DNA of 64,000 nt from Pirellulales bacterium (lineage in GTDB: Bacteria; Planctomycetota; Planctomycetia; Pirellulales; Lacipirellulaceae). The notes under the pieces are model-generated. The model did not search any database. It saw only the letters and a list, made by a program, of their open reading frames with translations, and was not told the DNA's origin. This document shows positions 9,049-18,284 of the stretch, piece by piece. Made by a program: the position numbers and the translations under genes. Numbering within the stretch: position 1 is the stretch's first letter; every line of letters begins with the position of its first letter. Location: contig JAKVCC010000015.1 of the NCBI GenBank assembly GCA_022448265.1, forward strand, positions 1-64,000, written 5' to 3'.

Positions 9049-10206
9049 TCAGCCCTCTTGTGCAGGGGCCGGCGGAGGTAGTTCGGCTACGTAACGGTAA
9101 TCGGGATCGGCTTGCTGCTGCACTTGGATTTTGAAAATCTGTTTCCACGTCTCCACCAAACCGTTGGGACAATACGGCAAATCCTCTTTAATCAGCCGGT
9201 GGAGCTTCCCAAGATTGTAGCAGGGTACAGCCGCGTACATGTGGTGCTCGGTATGGTAGTTCATGTGCCAGTACAAGAATTGAAATAGCGGATTCAAGTA
9301 GATCGTGCGGCAACACAGTCGAAAGTCGGCCACCCGGTCGCACAGTCCTACGTGTTGACTGCTGTTGCAAAAAAAGTGCAGCCACGCGCCAAACATCATG
9401 GGCAAGTTGATCACCAAGACGACTATCCACCACCCGTACGCCAAAGATATTCCCGCGATGAGTGCGTGTCCAACCAAGACGATGCGGGCCCAATTGAAAT
9501 AGGCCTGACGTCGCTGGGATTCGCTTTCTGGAAACAGAGCTTGTGTCCATGGTTCTTTGGGGTCAATCCTGCCCAGCGCTGGCATCAGGTGATCGCCAAT
9601 CGTTGTCAAAGGCCACTTGAGGTTGACGATCCCAGTTTTGATTAGGTTCTTTACGGAAAAGAACTCCGGTTGCACTACCTCGAGATCATCGGGCGGGTGC
9701 AACGTGTACTTGTGGTGCTCTGTATGACTGGCCCAAAAGTGATGGTGGTTGTACCAACCCAAAAAGGAGAAAATCCGTAAGAAAAAGCGGTTGAGCCGGC
9801 GAGTTTTAAAGACGGAGTCGTGGATCAATTCATGAAAACCATTGATCAAAAAGTGCCATGCGTGCCCATTCAAAAAAATCAGGAGTGCCGTGGCAACTCT
9901 GTGCCAATGGAAAAACGAATAGATGGCCAACCCGCTGCTTGCCGCAAGTACCGCCAAAAAACCCAGTGTCTGGGAAAATCCCAGCAGGTCACTGCGCCGA
10001 TTTAGCTTGGTGAGTTCCTCGCGCGGCACCGGACTACGGTACCATTTCACCCGGAGTTTTTCCGACCGCTTGTTTTCCGGCCCCAGTGATCCCGTTCCCA
10101 GTGACCCAGACCCGGGAGTTGGCACACCGGCCATCGCGCCCAGCGCAAGCTTGCCGGGCAAGGGATCGTCGGCGGTCGTTTTTTTGCTTCGCAGAGGTTC
10201 GGTCAT
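9049..10206 (-). CDS. Membrane fatty acid desaturase
   Basis: A 385-residue integral-membrane di-iron desaturase. Three histidine boxes are present in the usual order: HELIHD at about residue 125, HTEHHKYT at 161 and HTEHHMYA at 318. The first two sit after one hydrophobic hairpin (LGFLAVLAASSGLAIYSFF and a following segment) and the third after a second hairpin (ALIAGISLAYGWWIVVLVIN). Such enzymes put double bonds or hydroxyls into acyl chains or related lipids using O2 and reduced ferredoxin or cytochrome. The first 55 residues are low-complexity (PGSGSLGTGSLGPE). I chose ATG 10206 (MTEPLRSKK); an in-frame TTG at 10257 would add 17 residues. The gene is monocistronic, and the exact position specificity is unknown. 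Confidence 0.85.
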   Translation of the reverse strand: MTEPLRSKKTTADDPLPGKLALGAMAGVPTPGSGSLGTGSLGPENKRSEKLRVKWYRSPVPREELTKLNRRSDLLGFSQTLGFLAVLAASSGLAIYSFFHWHRVATALLIFLNGHAWHFLINGFHELIHDSVFKTRRLNRFFLRIFSFLGWYNHHHFWASHTEHHKYTLHPPDDLEVVQPEFFSVKNLIKTGIVNLKWPLTTIGDHLMPALGRIDPKEPWTQALFPESESQRRQAYFNWARIVLVGHALIAGISLAYGWWIVVLVINLPMMFGAWLHFFCNSSQHVGLCDRVADFRLCCRTIYLNPLFQFLYWHMNYHTEHHMYAAVPCYNLGKLHRLIKEDLPYCPNGLVETWKQIFKIQVQQQADPDYRYVAELPPPAPAQEG

Positions 10207-10353
10207 TTCGATCTGGCTTCCGATGGTTGCATTGCCCAGCGTACGGGGTTTGGACAAACGGGCACGCTTACTGATTTATGCGATTTGCTAAATTGTAGTT
10301 TAAGGTTCAGGTGAAAAATAGACAATTTCGAGTTCCAGTGAGCGAGGTGCGTT

Positions 10354-10675
10354 TTGATTCAATACATGATTTCACCAGCGGTGTCACCGCCACGCCTCGA
10401 CGGCCAATGGCATCTTCCGCCCTGGACTGATGTGCCTGCGCTGGCAGTGTCGGCATTTCACCCAAAGAGCAGCGACCATCGTCCCGTCACCGGGGCCAAA
10501 TTGCTGTACGACTCCGATAACCTGCACGTGAGTTTTCGCGTGGAAGATCGATACGTCTGATGTGTCGACATCCGCCGCAATGGGCGCATGTGTAGACAGT
10601 TGTATTGGATTCTTTGTGGAACCACTTTCAGGCGGTTCCTGAATGAAATACACTTTAGAGACGTTGATGTGTCTC
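10354..10675 (+). pseudogene. Remnant of a CBM9-like carbohydrate-binding protein gene
   Basis: The first 68 codons (TTG 10354 or ATG 10366 to TGA at 10558-10560) encode the N-terminus of a family-9-like carbohydrate-binding domain: RLDGQWHLPPWTDVPAL, SSDHRPVTGAKLLYD and VSFRVEDRYV are typical of planctomycete members, which are about 200 residues long. After the stop, a shifted frame from 10589 reads DSCIGFFVEPLSGGS, matching the next conserved block (DSCVEFFVxP type), and a third frame gives RFLNEI before similarity is lost. At least two frameshifts and the absent C-terminal half make it a dead gene. Family assignment rests on memory of related sequences. Confidence 0.65.
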
Positions 10676-10810
10676 GTTGTTCGAATAGGGCCTAATCCGT
10701 ACCTACTGCTCTTAATAGCCGATGGCCTGGGGAGTGCGCTTATCGGTTGAGTCGACTGCGAACTGTGTGGCATTCGGCCTGGTGAAATACCTGATAGATG
10801 GAAATAGGAG

Positions 10811-12100
10811 ATGACTGTGTCTGAAAAAATTCAAGCTTCGCGTCGCCGCTTCTTGAAAACAGCGGTCCATGCGAGTACAGCGCTGGCCGTGCCACAGTTT
10901 ATTTCTGGTTCGGCTCTGGGCTACGGCGAAGCGATTGCGGCCAGCGACCGTGTGGTTGTGGGTGGCATCGGCATAGGCAATCGGGGAACCTACGACCTAG
11001 GCTGTTTTTTGCAGCAAGAGGACGTCCAATTCGTTGCCGTATGCGATGTCAAGCAAACTGCCCGATCGCGCGCAAAAGCCACGATCGACGAAAAATACGG
11101 AACGAAAGATTGCCAAACGTATCGTGATCTTCGCGTGCTACTCTCCCGTGATGATATCGATGCAGTGCTCATTGCTACTGGGCCCAATTGGCACGCGACG
11201 GCCGCCACCATGGCGGCCAAGGCGGGCAAGGACGTGTACTGCGAAAAACCGTCCACCAAAAACATTACCCAGAGCCTCGACCTGGCGAAGGTCTTTCGGC
11301 GAACGGGCCGCATTTTTCAGGCCGGTACGCAGCGGCGCAATCTGCCTCATTTTGAATTCGCCTGCGAGCTGGCCCGCACCGGAAAACTTGGAAAGCTGCG
11401 TACGGTTTACGCCCATCCAGCAGGAATGAGTACTGTGAGCAGCGGCTGGGCGACTCCTGAGCCGGAACCGGCCAAGGAAAATGTCGATTGGGATCTTTAT
11501 CTAGGGCCTGCGGCGTGGCGTCCGTTTAACAAGCAGCACCTGGATGGATTCAATTTTGAGAAGGGTGGGGGCATGGTCGGAGGGGGTGTGTTGGAATGGG
11601 GGTCGCATTGCGTGGACCTTTGCCAGTGGGCCGCCGGAGCTGATACGACCGCCCCAGTGAAATACCACCCGCCTCAGGACGGGCGCCTGGAAGCCTTCTA
11701 CGAAGACGGCGTCAAGCTGGTCATACGAGGGGGCGGCTGGATGCCCTTGGGTTCGTGCCCGGTGCGCTTTGAAGGTGACGACGGCTGGATCGAAACGGGC
11801 GACAGCGGAAAGTTTGTCTTGAGTTCGCCCGATTTGCTGGCCGGGCGCGAAGTCGAGGAAATTGGCGGCTATCCGGCCACTTTCCATGTGCGCGATTTTC
11901 TCAACTGCGTGAAGACACGCTTAGCGCCGCGGGCGAGCGCGGAGGTCGCCTGCTATGCTCATATTGCATGTCACGCCGCCAACATTGCGATCTTTTTAGA
12001 TCGTCCGCTCACCTACGACCCGCTAAAAAACGAGTTTGTCGGTGATGATCAGGCGAATCGTTTACGAAGTGAAGCCCTGCGTGCTCCCTGGAGCATTTGA
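10811..12100 (+). CDS. Gfo/Idh/MocA family oxidoreductase with Tat signal
   Basis: A 429-residue NAD(P)-dependent sugar-dehydrogenase-type protein. The N-terminus carries a twin-arginine signal (SRRRFLKTAVHASTALA), so the folded, cofactor-loaded enzyme is predicted to be exported. The Rossmann fold begins at about residue 45 (VVVGGIGIGNRG) and the family motif CEKP follows (VYCEKPSTKN, about residue 140). The C-terminal half has the usual substrate-binding segments (GGGVLEWGSHCVDLCQWA). The ATG has GGAG directly upstream. It is followed 45 bp later by the HEAT-repeat gene on the same strand. Planctomycetes encode many such exported paralogues; substrates are mostly unknown. Confidence 0.88.
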   Translation: MTVSEKIQASRRRFLKTAVHASTALAVPQFISGSALGYGEAIAASDRVVVGGIGIGNRGTYDLGCFLQQEDVQFVAVCDVKQTARSRAKATIDEKYGTKDCQTYRDLRVLLSRDDIDAVLIATGPNWHATAATMAAKAGKDVYCEKPSTKNITQSLDLAKVFRRTGRIFQAGTQRRNLPHFEFACELARTGKLGKLRTVYAHPAGMSTVSSGWATPEPEPAKENVDWDLYLGPAAWRPFNKQHLDGFNFEKGGGMVGGGVLEWGSHCVDLCQWAAGADTTAPVKYHPPQDGRLEAFYEDGVKLVIRGGGWMPLGSCPVRFEGDDGWIETGDSGKFVLSSPDLLAGREVEEIGGYPATFHVRDFLNCVKTRLAPRASAEVACYAHIACHAANIAIFLDRPLTYDPLKNEFVGDDQANRLRSEALRAPWSI

Positions 12101-12145
12101 AAAACTTGGGTTCGCAGTCAATCTTTTGGATGTGGAGATAGTGGA

Positions 12146-14284
12146 ATGAACAGGTCGCATTGGGGGCTACTAGGGGCCAGCTTTCTGATCCTAACGATGG
12201 CGATTGAGTTTTGTTGCGGAGCCCAAGCGGAACCGGGCGGCCAGACGCAGCGCGATCGGGAGTCCGCACTAGTGGCTGTGCTGCAGTCGGACGCGCCCAA
12301 GGCGGAAAAAGCACTCACCTGCAAGCAATTGGCAGTGGTGGGCACGGCGAAATCCGTGCCGGCGCTGGCCAAGCTGGTCGCCGATCCAGAATTGACCTCA
12401 TGGGCGCGGACGGCGCTGGAAGTTATCCCAGACCCATCGGCGGATGCGGCCCTGCGCAGCGCTATGCGATCGCTCTCCGGGCGTTCGCTGGTGGGTGTGA
12501 TCAACTCACTGGCCGTGCGTCGTGACGCGAAGGCGGTTGAGGGCATTGCCGCACATCTTAGTAACGCAGATCTGCAGGTGGCGTCGGCAGCCGCAGTTGC
12601 TTTGGGAAAAATCGGCGGCAACACGGCAGCTCAAGTGTTAGAGCGGGCGTTGGCCAGCGGGGCAGTCGCCGTGCGCCCTGCAGTGGCACAAGGGTGTATC
12701 CTTGTCGCCGAACAATTGCTGGAAGCAGGACGTGATGGGCAGGCGGCGGCCTTGTATGACAAGGTTCGCACCGCCGACGTTCCGGCGCAGCGGGTACGAG
12801 AGGCTATTCGCGGAGTTATTCTTGCCCGCAGGTCGATTCCACTGTTGACCGAGCAGTTGCGTGCCGACGACGAGGAGATGTTTCGGATTGGGCTGAGTAC
12901 CGCGAATGAGCTGGCGAGCGCTGACGTCACCGAGTCGCTGGTGGGCGCACTCGACCGGGTGAGTCCGGCGCGCCAAGCCTTGATTGTCCTTTCGTTGGCC
13001 CAGCGCGACGACGATACGGTTTTGCCCACCATCTTGCAGGCGGCGTCGCGTGGCTCCAAGAATGTCCGCCTCAATGTCATGCAAGTCTTGGGACGAATTG
13101 GCGACGTCACTTGCATGCAGACGCTATTGGACGCGGCGGTGGGCGCCGACACTGAAATTTCCGAGGCGGCGACGCGCGCCCTTGGGGCGCTAGCCGATCC
13201 AAAAGTCGACGCGCAAGTGACGACACGGCTGACGCACGCGAACGGCCGTTTGCGTGCGACTTTGATCGATGTTGTTGGGTTGCGGAGGATTCAAGCTGTT
13301 GCGGAGCTGCGGAAGGCTGCCGGCGATGCGGACCCAGCAATTCGGTCCTCTGCTTTAATGGCCCTGGGAGCCACCGTCTCGCTGCACGAACTGGGCTACC
13401 TGATCGAGCGGGTAACCGGCCCGCAGTACCAGCGCGACACTAAAGTGGCCCGCAAGGCATTGCTAACTGCTTGCGTTCGGATGCCCGATCCGGAAGCGTG
13501 TGCGGCCCAGCTTAGCAGCGCCATGTCGGGAAGCTCGCTCTCCGCGCAATCCGCGCTGCTTGAGATCTTGGGCAACGTGGGAGGTGCCACGTCGCTTGCG
13601 ACCGTTGGCAAGGCGGCCGCGGGTGATCAAGTTGAGCTGAAGGAGGTGGCCAGCCGTTCGCTGGGGAAGTGGATGACGCCCCGAGCGGCACCGGTGCTTC
13701 TCGAGCTGGCGCAGCCTACTGCGGACCAAAAATACCGGATCCGGGCACTCCGTGGCTACCTGCGGATTGCCCGGCAGATGAAACGGACCGATGCCCAACG
13801 CGCTGAGATGTGCGAGCAGGCCCTGAAAGTTGCCGCCCGCGACGACGAACGTTTGTTGGCGCTGAAGGTGTTGGAGATCCATCCCAGCATGGACACACTG
13901 GTGGTCGCCGCGACCGCCCGTAGCATCCCGTCGATTGCTGGCGATGCTAGGCGAGTCACACGGGCGATCGCGCAAAAAGTTGGTGGCGCTGCGGCCGAAG
14001 TTCTAAAACTCGTGGAGAATGAGGGATTTTCTCCGGCGAAGATTGAAATCATTCAGGCCCATTATGGGATTGGCGACGATACGAAGGAAGTTACCCAAGT
14101 CGTTAAGAAGAGCGTCGGCCGATTGAGAATTGTGAGCTTGGTCTCGCCCGACTACAACACAAGCTTCGGTGGCGATCCGGCGCCGGGCCGCGCCAAGCAA
14201 CTTGTCGTGAAGTACAAAATCAACGGTGCCATACGCGAAGCGTCGTTTATGGAAAATGCACCCATCATTTTGCCGATGCCCTGA
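12146..14284 (+). CDS. Exported HEAT-repeat protein
   Basis: A 712-residue protein with an N-terminal signal peptide (GLLGASFLILTMAIEFCCGAQA) followed by HEAT-type repeats for most of its length. Examples are ASAAAVALGKIGGNTAAQVL, RLNVMQVLGRIGDVTCMQTL and SALLEILGNVGGATSLATV, each with the conserved small-residue and Gly turn between two helices. The last 60 residues (GRLRIVSLVSPDYN...APIILPMP) form a separate beta-rich tail. Such solenoids are protein-binding scaffolds; no enzymatic motif is seen. It may share a transcript with the upstream oxidoreductase (45 bp gap, same strand, own ribosome site GGAG), which suggests a periplasmic partner role; that is inference. Confidence 0.8.
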   Translation: MNRSHWGLLGASFLILTMAIEFCCGAQAEPGGQTQRDRESALVAVLQSDAPKAEKALTCKQLAVVGTAKSVPALAKLVADPELTSWARTALEVIPDPSADAALRSAMRSLSGRSLVGVINSLAVRRDAKAVEGIAAHLSNADLQVASAAAVALGKIGGNTAAQVLERALASGAVAVRPAVAQGCILVAEQLLEAGRDGQAAALYDKVRTADVPAQRVREAIRGVILARRSIPLLTEQLRADDEEMFRIGLSTANELASADVTESLVGALDRVSPARQALIVLSLAQRDDDTVLPTILQAASRGSKNVRLNVMQVLGRIGDVTCMQTLLDAAVGADTEISEAATRALGALADPKVDAQVTTRLTHANGRLRATLIDVVGLRRIQAVAELRKAAGDADPAIRSSALMALGATVSLHELGYLIERVTGPQYQRDTKVARKALLTACVRMPDPEACAAQLSSAMSGSSLSAQSALLEILGNVGGATSLATVGKAAAGDQVELKEVASRSLGKWMTPRAAPVLLELAQPTADQKYRIRALRGYLRIARQMKRTDAQRAEMCEQALKVAARDDERLLALKVLEIHPSMDTLVVAATARSIPSIAGDARRVTRAIAQKVGGAAAEVLKLVENEGFSPAKIEIIQAHYGIGDDTKEVTQVVKKSVGRLRIVSLVSPDYNTSFGGDPAPGRAKQLVVKYKINGAIREASFMENAPIILPMP

Positions 14285-14289
14285 CGACA

Positions 14290-14513
14290 GCTATTCTCTC
14301 AGTGGGGTGCGCCTGGAAGTTGCCCCTTCGTCCGGCAAAACGGATGAGCTGTGCAGGTAGAAAGATAATGTCCTCGAATAAGGCCATGGTGAGGGGCAGG
14401 GCCCCCATGTTGCCGAAGAGGCTGGCGTCGCGGGCCTTGTGGCCAAAGACGGCGGTCAACATGCTGGTGACCAAGACGATGGTGGTCAACAACAGGGCCG
14501 AACTGATGTCAGG
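14290..14513 (-). pseudogene. Fragment of an MMPL/RND-type transporter C-terminus
   Basis: Reading leftwards from 14513, one frame gives DISSALLLTTIVLVTSMLTA, then a short loop and LFGNMGALPLTMALFEDIIFLPAQLI. This is the pattern of the last two membrane helices of MMPL/RND exporters, where the usual block is RALLxTTLVLxxGF followed by FxxLxxxxxxxALxxDLLLLPALL. A TAG closes the frame immediately upstream (14521), so only about 70 of some 800 residues remain. No transporter gene is adjacent. It is a relic lying just downstream of the converging nagB-like gene. Confidence 0.55.
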
Positions 14514-14751
14514 GGAAGCCTAGCCTTACTCTGCTTTTAGTACCAGCCTAAGTGAGAGGATCATGGTTAAAGGCTCCGCTGTACTGCTGGAGTGAGGCCG
14601 TAGTTCCCAGCGGAAGAAGAACGGTAGCCTGACTGCCGACCGGTTCGCGCCGGTGATGTTCGATGGCGAGCGAAGATGTCAGGTTTCCATGCCGGGCGCA
14701 AATCGCGGACGGAGTATGCGGAGGAGGATTAGGAGAGAGGTGCTAGGCGGG

Positions 14752-16668
14752 TTATAACTGCCATCGCACAAAGCCCTCGATGGCCTCGTATTCGGCCAGC
14801 CCCAAGGCGTCGTACATTTGCGAGGTTTCGCGATTGCGTTGCTCGGCCCGTTGCCAGAACTCGCGCGGGTCGGGGCCGGGAAACAGCGCTTTGTCTTTCT
14901 GAGATTCGTGTTTAAATATGGCCACTCGCTTGCGCGACAATTCTTGGGGGCTAAGTGGCACGGCCATTTCGATCCGGTCGGGGTCCCACTCCTGCCAGGC
15001 CCCACGGTAAAGCCAGACCTGACTCCCGGAAAACCAATCATCCTGGGCAACCTGCCGGCACGCCTCACCAACAGCAGCCAGGCAAGTTCGATGTGTGCCG
15101 TGCGGATCCGACAAGTCACCGGCGGCGTAGATCTGATGCGGCTTGATTTCGCGTAGTAACTCCACGGTGATGCGGATATCTTTTTCACCCAGCGGCTTCT
15201 TCCGCACACGGCCCGTTTCGTAGAACGGCATGTCCATAAAATGCAATTGCTCAACGGGAATTCCGCAGTAGCGCGCAGCGGCGCGCGCTTCGGAACGCCG
15301 AATCTCGCCCTTGAGATACTGGACTTCGTCACTGTCGATCTCTCCCGGCTGTTTTTTCTTCAAGAATCGCTCGATGTGCTGCTCCAGATGGGCGGTCTGC
15401 TCCGGACCGATATCGAAGTGGCGGTTGAACTCGCCAATCACCTCGACAAAACGTTCGGCGTCGTCGTCGAACACGGCAATATTGCCTGATGTTTGGTAGG
15501 CGACGTGCACGTGGTGGCCCTGATCCACCAGCCGAATTAAGGTTCCTCCCATGCTGATCACGTCGTCGTCTGGATGGGGCGAAAAAACCAGCACCCGCTT
15601 GGGAAAGATGTGGTCGTCTGGACGGGCTCGGTCACCGGGTTGCTTGCGCCGTTCGGGCTTGCCGCCCGGCCAGCCGGTGATTGTGGCCTGCAGACTTCGG
15701 AAGACGCGCAAGTTCAAATCGTTTGCACTGCCACTGGTCGCCAGCAGATCTTGTAAGCCTTCTTCGTTGTAATCCTCGGTTGTGAGCTTCAATAGCGGCT
15801 TGTCGAGCTTAAGTCCCAGCCAGATGACTGCCTTGCGAATCATGGCCTCGTCCCACTCCACCGCGGCGATCGCCCAAGGCGTGCGGCGCCGCGTAAGCTG
15901 GTCCGCAGCTGCCTCGTCCAGCACGATTTGCGCGTTGGCGTGATCCTGGAGAAAACTCGCGGCCACACTCGTAGAAATCGGTCCTTCGACCGCCTCGGCA
16001 ATGATCGGCGCTTTTCCTTCGCCCCACGCAAGCAGCACCACCTGGTGAGCGTCGAGAACCGTGCCCACGCCCATGGTCAATGCGCGCCGTGGCACATTGT
16101 CTTCGCCAAAAAAATCGCTTGCAGCGTCGCTTCGCGTGACGCGGTCAAGTGTGATCAAACGCGTGCGGCTGGTCCGGGCCGAACCGGGCTCATTGAATCC
16201 GATATGCCCCGTGCGTCCGATGCCCAGCAATTGGAGGTCGATGCCGCCAGCCTCTTGGATCATCGACTCGTAGCGCTGGCAGTAGTCGGCCACGCTTTCT
16301 TCCGGCAGTTGGCCATCCGGAATATGGGTATTCTCGGGCCGAATGTCGATGTGATCGTGAAGATGCTCCTTCATAAAGCGAACATAACTTTGCAGGCTCT
16401 CAGACTGCATGGGATAGTATTCATCCAGGTTGAATGTGACCACGTTCTGAAAGCTGAGCCCCTCGTCGCGGTGCATCCGGATTAATTCGCCGTACACGCC
16501 CGTTGGTGTGCTGCCTGTCGCAAGCCCGAGGACGCAAGTGCGCTGCTGGTCTGCGCGGCGAAGGATCAGATCGGCTATTTGCCTGGCGACCGCGCGGCTT
16601 GCCTCGTTAGCATCGCAAAACACACGGCATGGGATTCGTTCAATTTCGTCGATGGGCATCGAAGTCAT
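14752..16668 (-). CDS. nagB: Glucosamine-6-phosphate deaminase-like protein fused to a PIG-L deacetylase domain
   Basis: A 638-residue two-domain protein. Residues 10-290 are NagB-like: TGSTPTGVYGEL (phosphate loop), FNLDEYYPM (general-base region, D82) and GIGRTGHIGFNEPGS. Residues 355-600 are a PIG-L/LmbE-type metal-dependent deacetylase with VFSPHPDDDVISMGG (zinc motif) and a later HGTHR motif. E. coli NagB is about 266 residues and has NDGH where this has RTGH, so the Asp141 equivalent is Thr153 while His155 and Glu160 are kept. The long fused form is known in Bacteroidetes and planctomycetes. Deacetylating an amino sugar and deaminating or isomerising it in one polypeptide is a reasonable inference. 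It shares a strand with the following gene on the left and the oxidoreductase upstream (66 bp gap). Confidence 0.87.
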   Translation of the reverse strand: MTSMPIDEIERIPCRVFCDANEASRAVARQIADLILRRADQQRTCVLGLATGSTPTGVYGELIRMHRDEGLSFQNVVTFNLDEYYPMQSESLQSYVRFMKEHLHDHIDIRPENTHIPDGQLPEESVADYCQRYESMIQEAGGIDLQLLGIGRTGHIGFNEPGSARTSRTRLITLDRVTRSDAASDFFGEDNVPRRALTMGVGTVLDAHQVVLLAWGEGKAPIIAEAVEGPISTSVAASFLQDHANAQIVLDEAAADQLTRRRTPWAIAAVEWDEAMIRKAVIWLGLKLDKPLLKLTTEDYNEEGLQDLLATSGSANDLNLRVFRSLQATITGWPGGKPERRKQPGDRARPDDHIFPKRVLVFSPHPDDDVISMGGTLIRLVDQGHHVHVAYQTSGNIAVFDDDAERFVEVIGEFNRHFDIGPEQTAHLEQHIERFLKKKQPGEIDSDEVQYLKGEIRRSEARAAARYCGIPVEQLHFMDMPFYETGRVRKKPLGEKDIRITVELLREIKPHQIYAAGDLSDPHGTHRTCLAAVGEACRQVAQDDWFSGSQVWLYRGAWQEWDPDRIEMAVPLSPQELSRKRVAIFKHESQKDKALFPGPDPREFWQRAEQRNRETSQMYDALGLAEYEAIEGFVRWQL

Positions 16669-16733
16669 TTCGGAAAGGCCTTGGTGAAAAACTTTGGTGG
16701 AGCAGAGTAGTCAAGAACATCGCAGGATAATAT

Positions 16734-17792
16734 TCAGGTGGCAGGATTGTCCGGGGCGAATAGGCTGTCTGCCTGGAGGCGGCAGATCTCAATTGCATCG
16801 CGCGCAAGGTCACAGGCCAGCATGTCGGGTTCGGCAACACCTTGCACTACTTGTGTAGCATGGCCGAGTTCGGCGTAAAAGGCGTTCATCGGGTCGCCGT
16901 CGCCCATTTCGACCTGCTGTGCGACACCTTGCGGGTTGAGGAGCGTGGGAGGGCAAAGATAGCGGCCCTCGTCGCTGCCATCGGCATTTTTGATTACGGC
17001 AAACTCAAAGACGAGCGTCGCCCGCTCCAAATGAATCTCAAATCCATGAAGAAAAGGTCGGCCTGCCTGCCGAATCGTCCCGCCCGTGACTTGCACGGTA
17101 ACTTCGGGTTTGTCATAGCCAAAGAGGGAATGCCAATGTTCGGGTAGCCCGTTGCGCTGCGAGCCGCGTGAAGCAACCGTCTTGGGCATGCCAAATGCCA
17201 AGCGAATAAAATGGGCATCGTGTACGTGCAGGTCGAGCAGGGGGCCGCCCACAGCTGTAGCGTCCCAGTAGTTTTCCAGCCAGGCGGGATCGGAGATCAC
17301 CCGCTTAAAAGAACCACCGATTGGGCGGCCGTGCGCCCCGCTGCGAATCTCCCGCAATGCCCACGCATATTCGGGAAGAAATGGCAATACGTGGCCGATC
17401 ATCAGCTTGCGACTCGCCTGCTTGGCGGCCGCAGCCATGCGGTCGCAGTCCCCCACGGTCATCGCCATCGGCTTCTCGCAAAACACATGTTTTCCGCTAC
17501 CAAGCGCAGCGATGGCTACGCCGGAATGCGCCGCGGGTGGGAGCGTGATATCTACCAGATCCACATTGGGATCGGCGATCAGGTCGTCTGCAGATTCGTA
17601 GGTGGTCACCTTGGACAGATCCATGTGCTCACCGGGCGGGCCGAAGTTCCCCTGAATGCCGGTCCAGTCTCCTTCGAGTTTCTTGGTGTCGCAGTCGCAC
17701 AGCGCCACGACTTCAGCGCCCACAAGCTTTTGGTAGGTTAGGTAGTGCACCATTCCCATAAAGCCAACGCCAATGATGCCGACTCGTGTCAT
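16734..17792 (-). CDS. Gfo/Idh/MocA family oxidoreductase (cytoplasmic)
   Basis: A 352-residue NAD(P)-binding dehydrogenase without export signal. The N-terminus is the Rossmann motif VGIIGVGFMGMVHYLTY, followed by VALCDCDTKK and the catalytic-region motif HVFCEKPMAM at about residue 95. The C-terminal half has GGPLLDLHVHDAHFIR, where the His pair is typical of substrate sites in this family. The frame stays open upstream to 17957, but those residues are not protein-like and the Rossmann motif starts directly at ATG 17792. It precedes the nagB/PIG-L fusion gene on the same strand (gap 66 bp), which suggests oxidation or epimerisation of an amino sugar in the same pathway. Confidence 0.86.
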   Translation of the reverse strand: MTRVGIIGVGFMGMVHYLTYQKLVGAEVVALCDCDTKKLEGDWTGIQGNFGPPGEHMDLSKVTTYESADDLIADPNVDLVDITLPPAAHSGVAIAALGSGKHVFCEKPMAMTVGDCDRMAAAAKQASRKLMIGHVLPFLPEYAWALREIRSGAHGRPIGGSFKRVISDPAWLENYWDATAVGGPLLDLHVHDAHFIRLAFGMPKTVASRGSQRNGLPEHWHSLFGYDKPEVTVQVTGGTIRQAGRPFLHGFEIHLERATLVFEFAVIKNADGSDEGRYLCPPTLLNPQGVAQQVEMGDGDPMNAFYAELGHATQVVQGVAEPDMLACDLARDAIEICRLQADSLFAPDNPAT

Positions 17793-18284
17793 GTTAAATC
17801 CTGGTCTAGGTTTCGGTGGTTGGCCCAGCGAAGGTGAAAATGCTCCCGGCAAATCCACTTCCGGCTTTCTGCAGAGCTGTGGCGAGACTGTTATTCTAAC
17901 ACACCGGCGCACTACGGATCTACGCAAAGCTGTCGACAACCGTCTTCCCGCTGCCAATGTCGCAAGCCTAGTTTTTAATCAATATCCAGACGGAGGCAAT
18001 CAGCAAGTCCAGCGAGTTGCTCTATGGTACTCACCGGGGAATCCAGAAGATTAAGGATCGCAATTTGGCCCTAATCTTCATTTTCTCGATCGGGTCCTCC
18101 CCGAAAGGTGGTCCGTTTCATATAATTGACGATTCGACCGGTCTGCGCTACCTCGATGGGGCCGAACGATATCCTTGACGTTGGGCTGTACTGCAAGATT
18201 GGCGTGCCTGGCATGCGATGAATCGCGCCAGATTTTTTCCCAGGCGATTTGTTTGCAAGGGCTGGTTTATATAGGGAATAAGCG
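17793..18284. other. Divergent promoter region
   Basis: About 490 bp between two divergent genes; no coding potential recognised. It must carry the promoters of the oxidoreductase/nagB unit to the left and of the carbohydrate block to the right. I see no convincing operator palindrome. A GGGAA ribosome site lies 8 bp before the cupin ATG. Confidence 0.4.
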
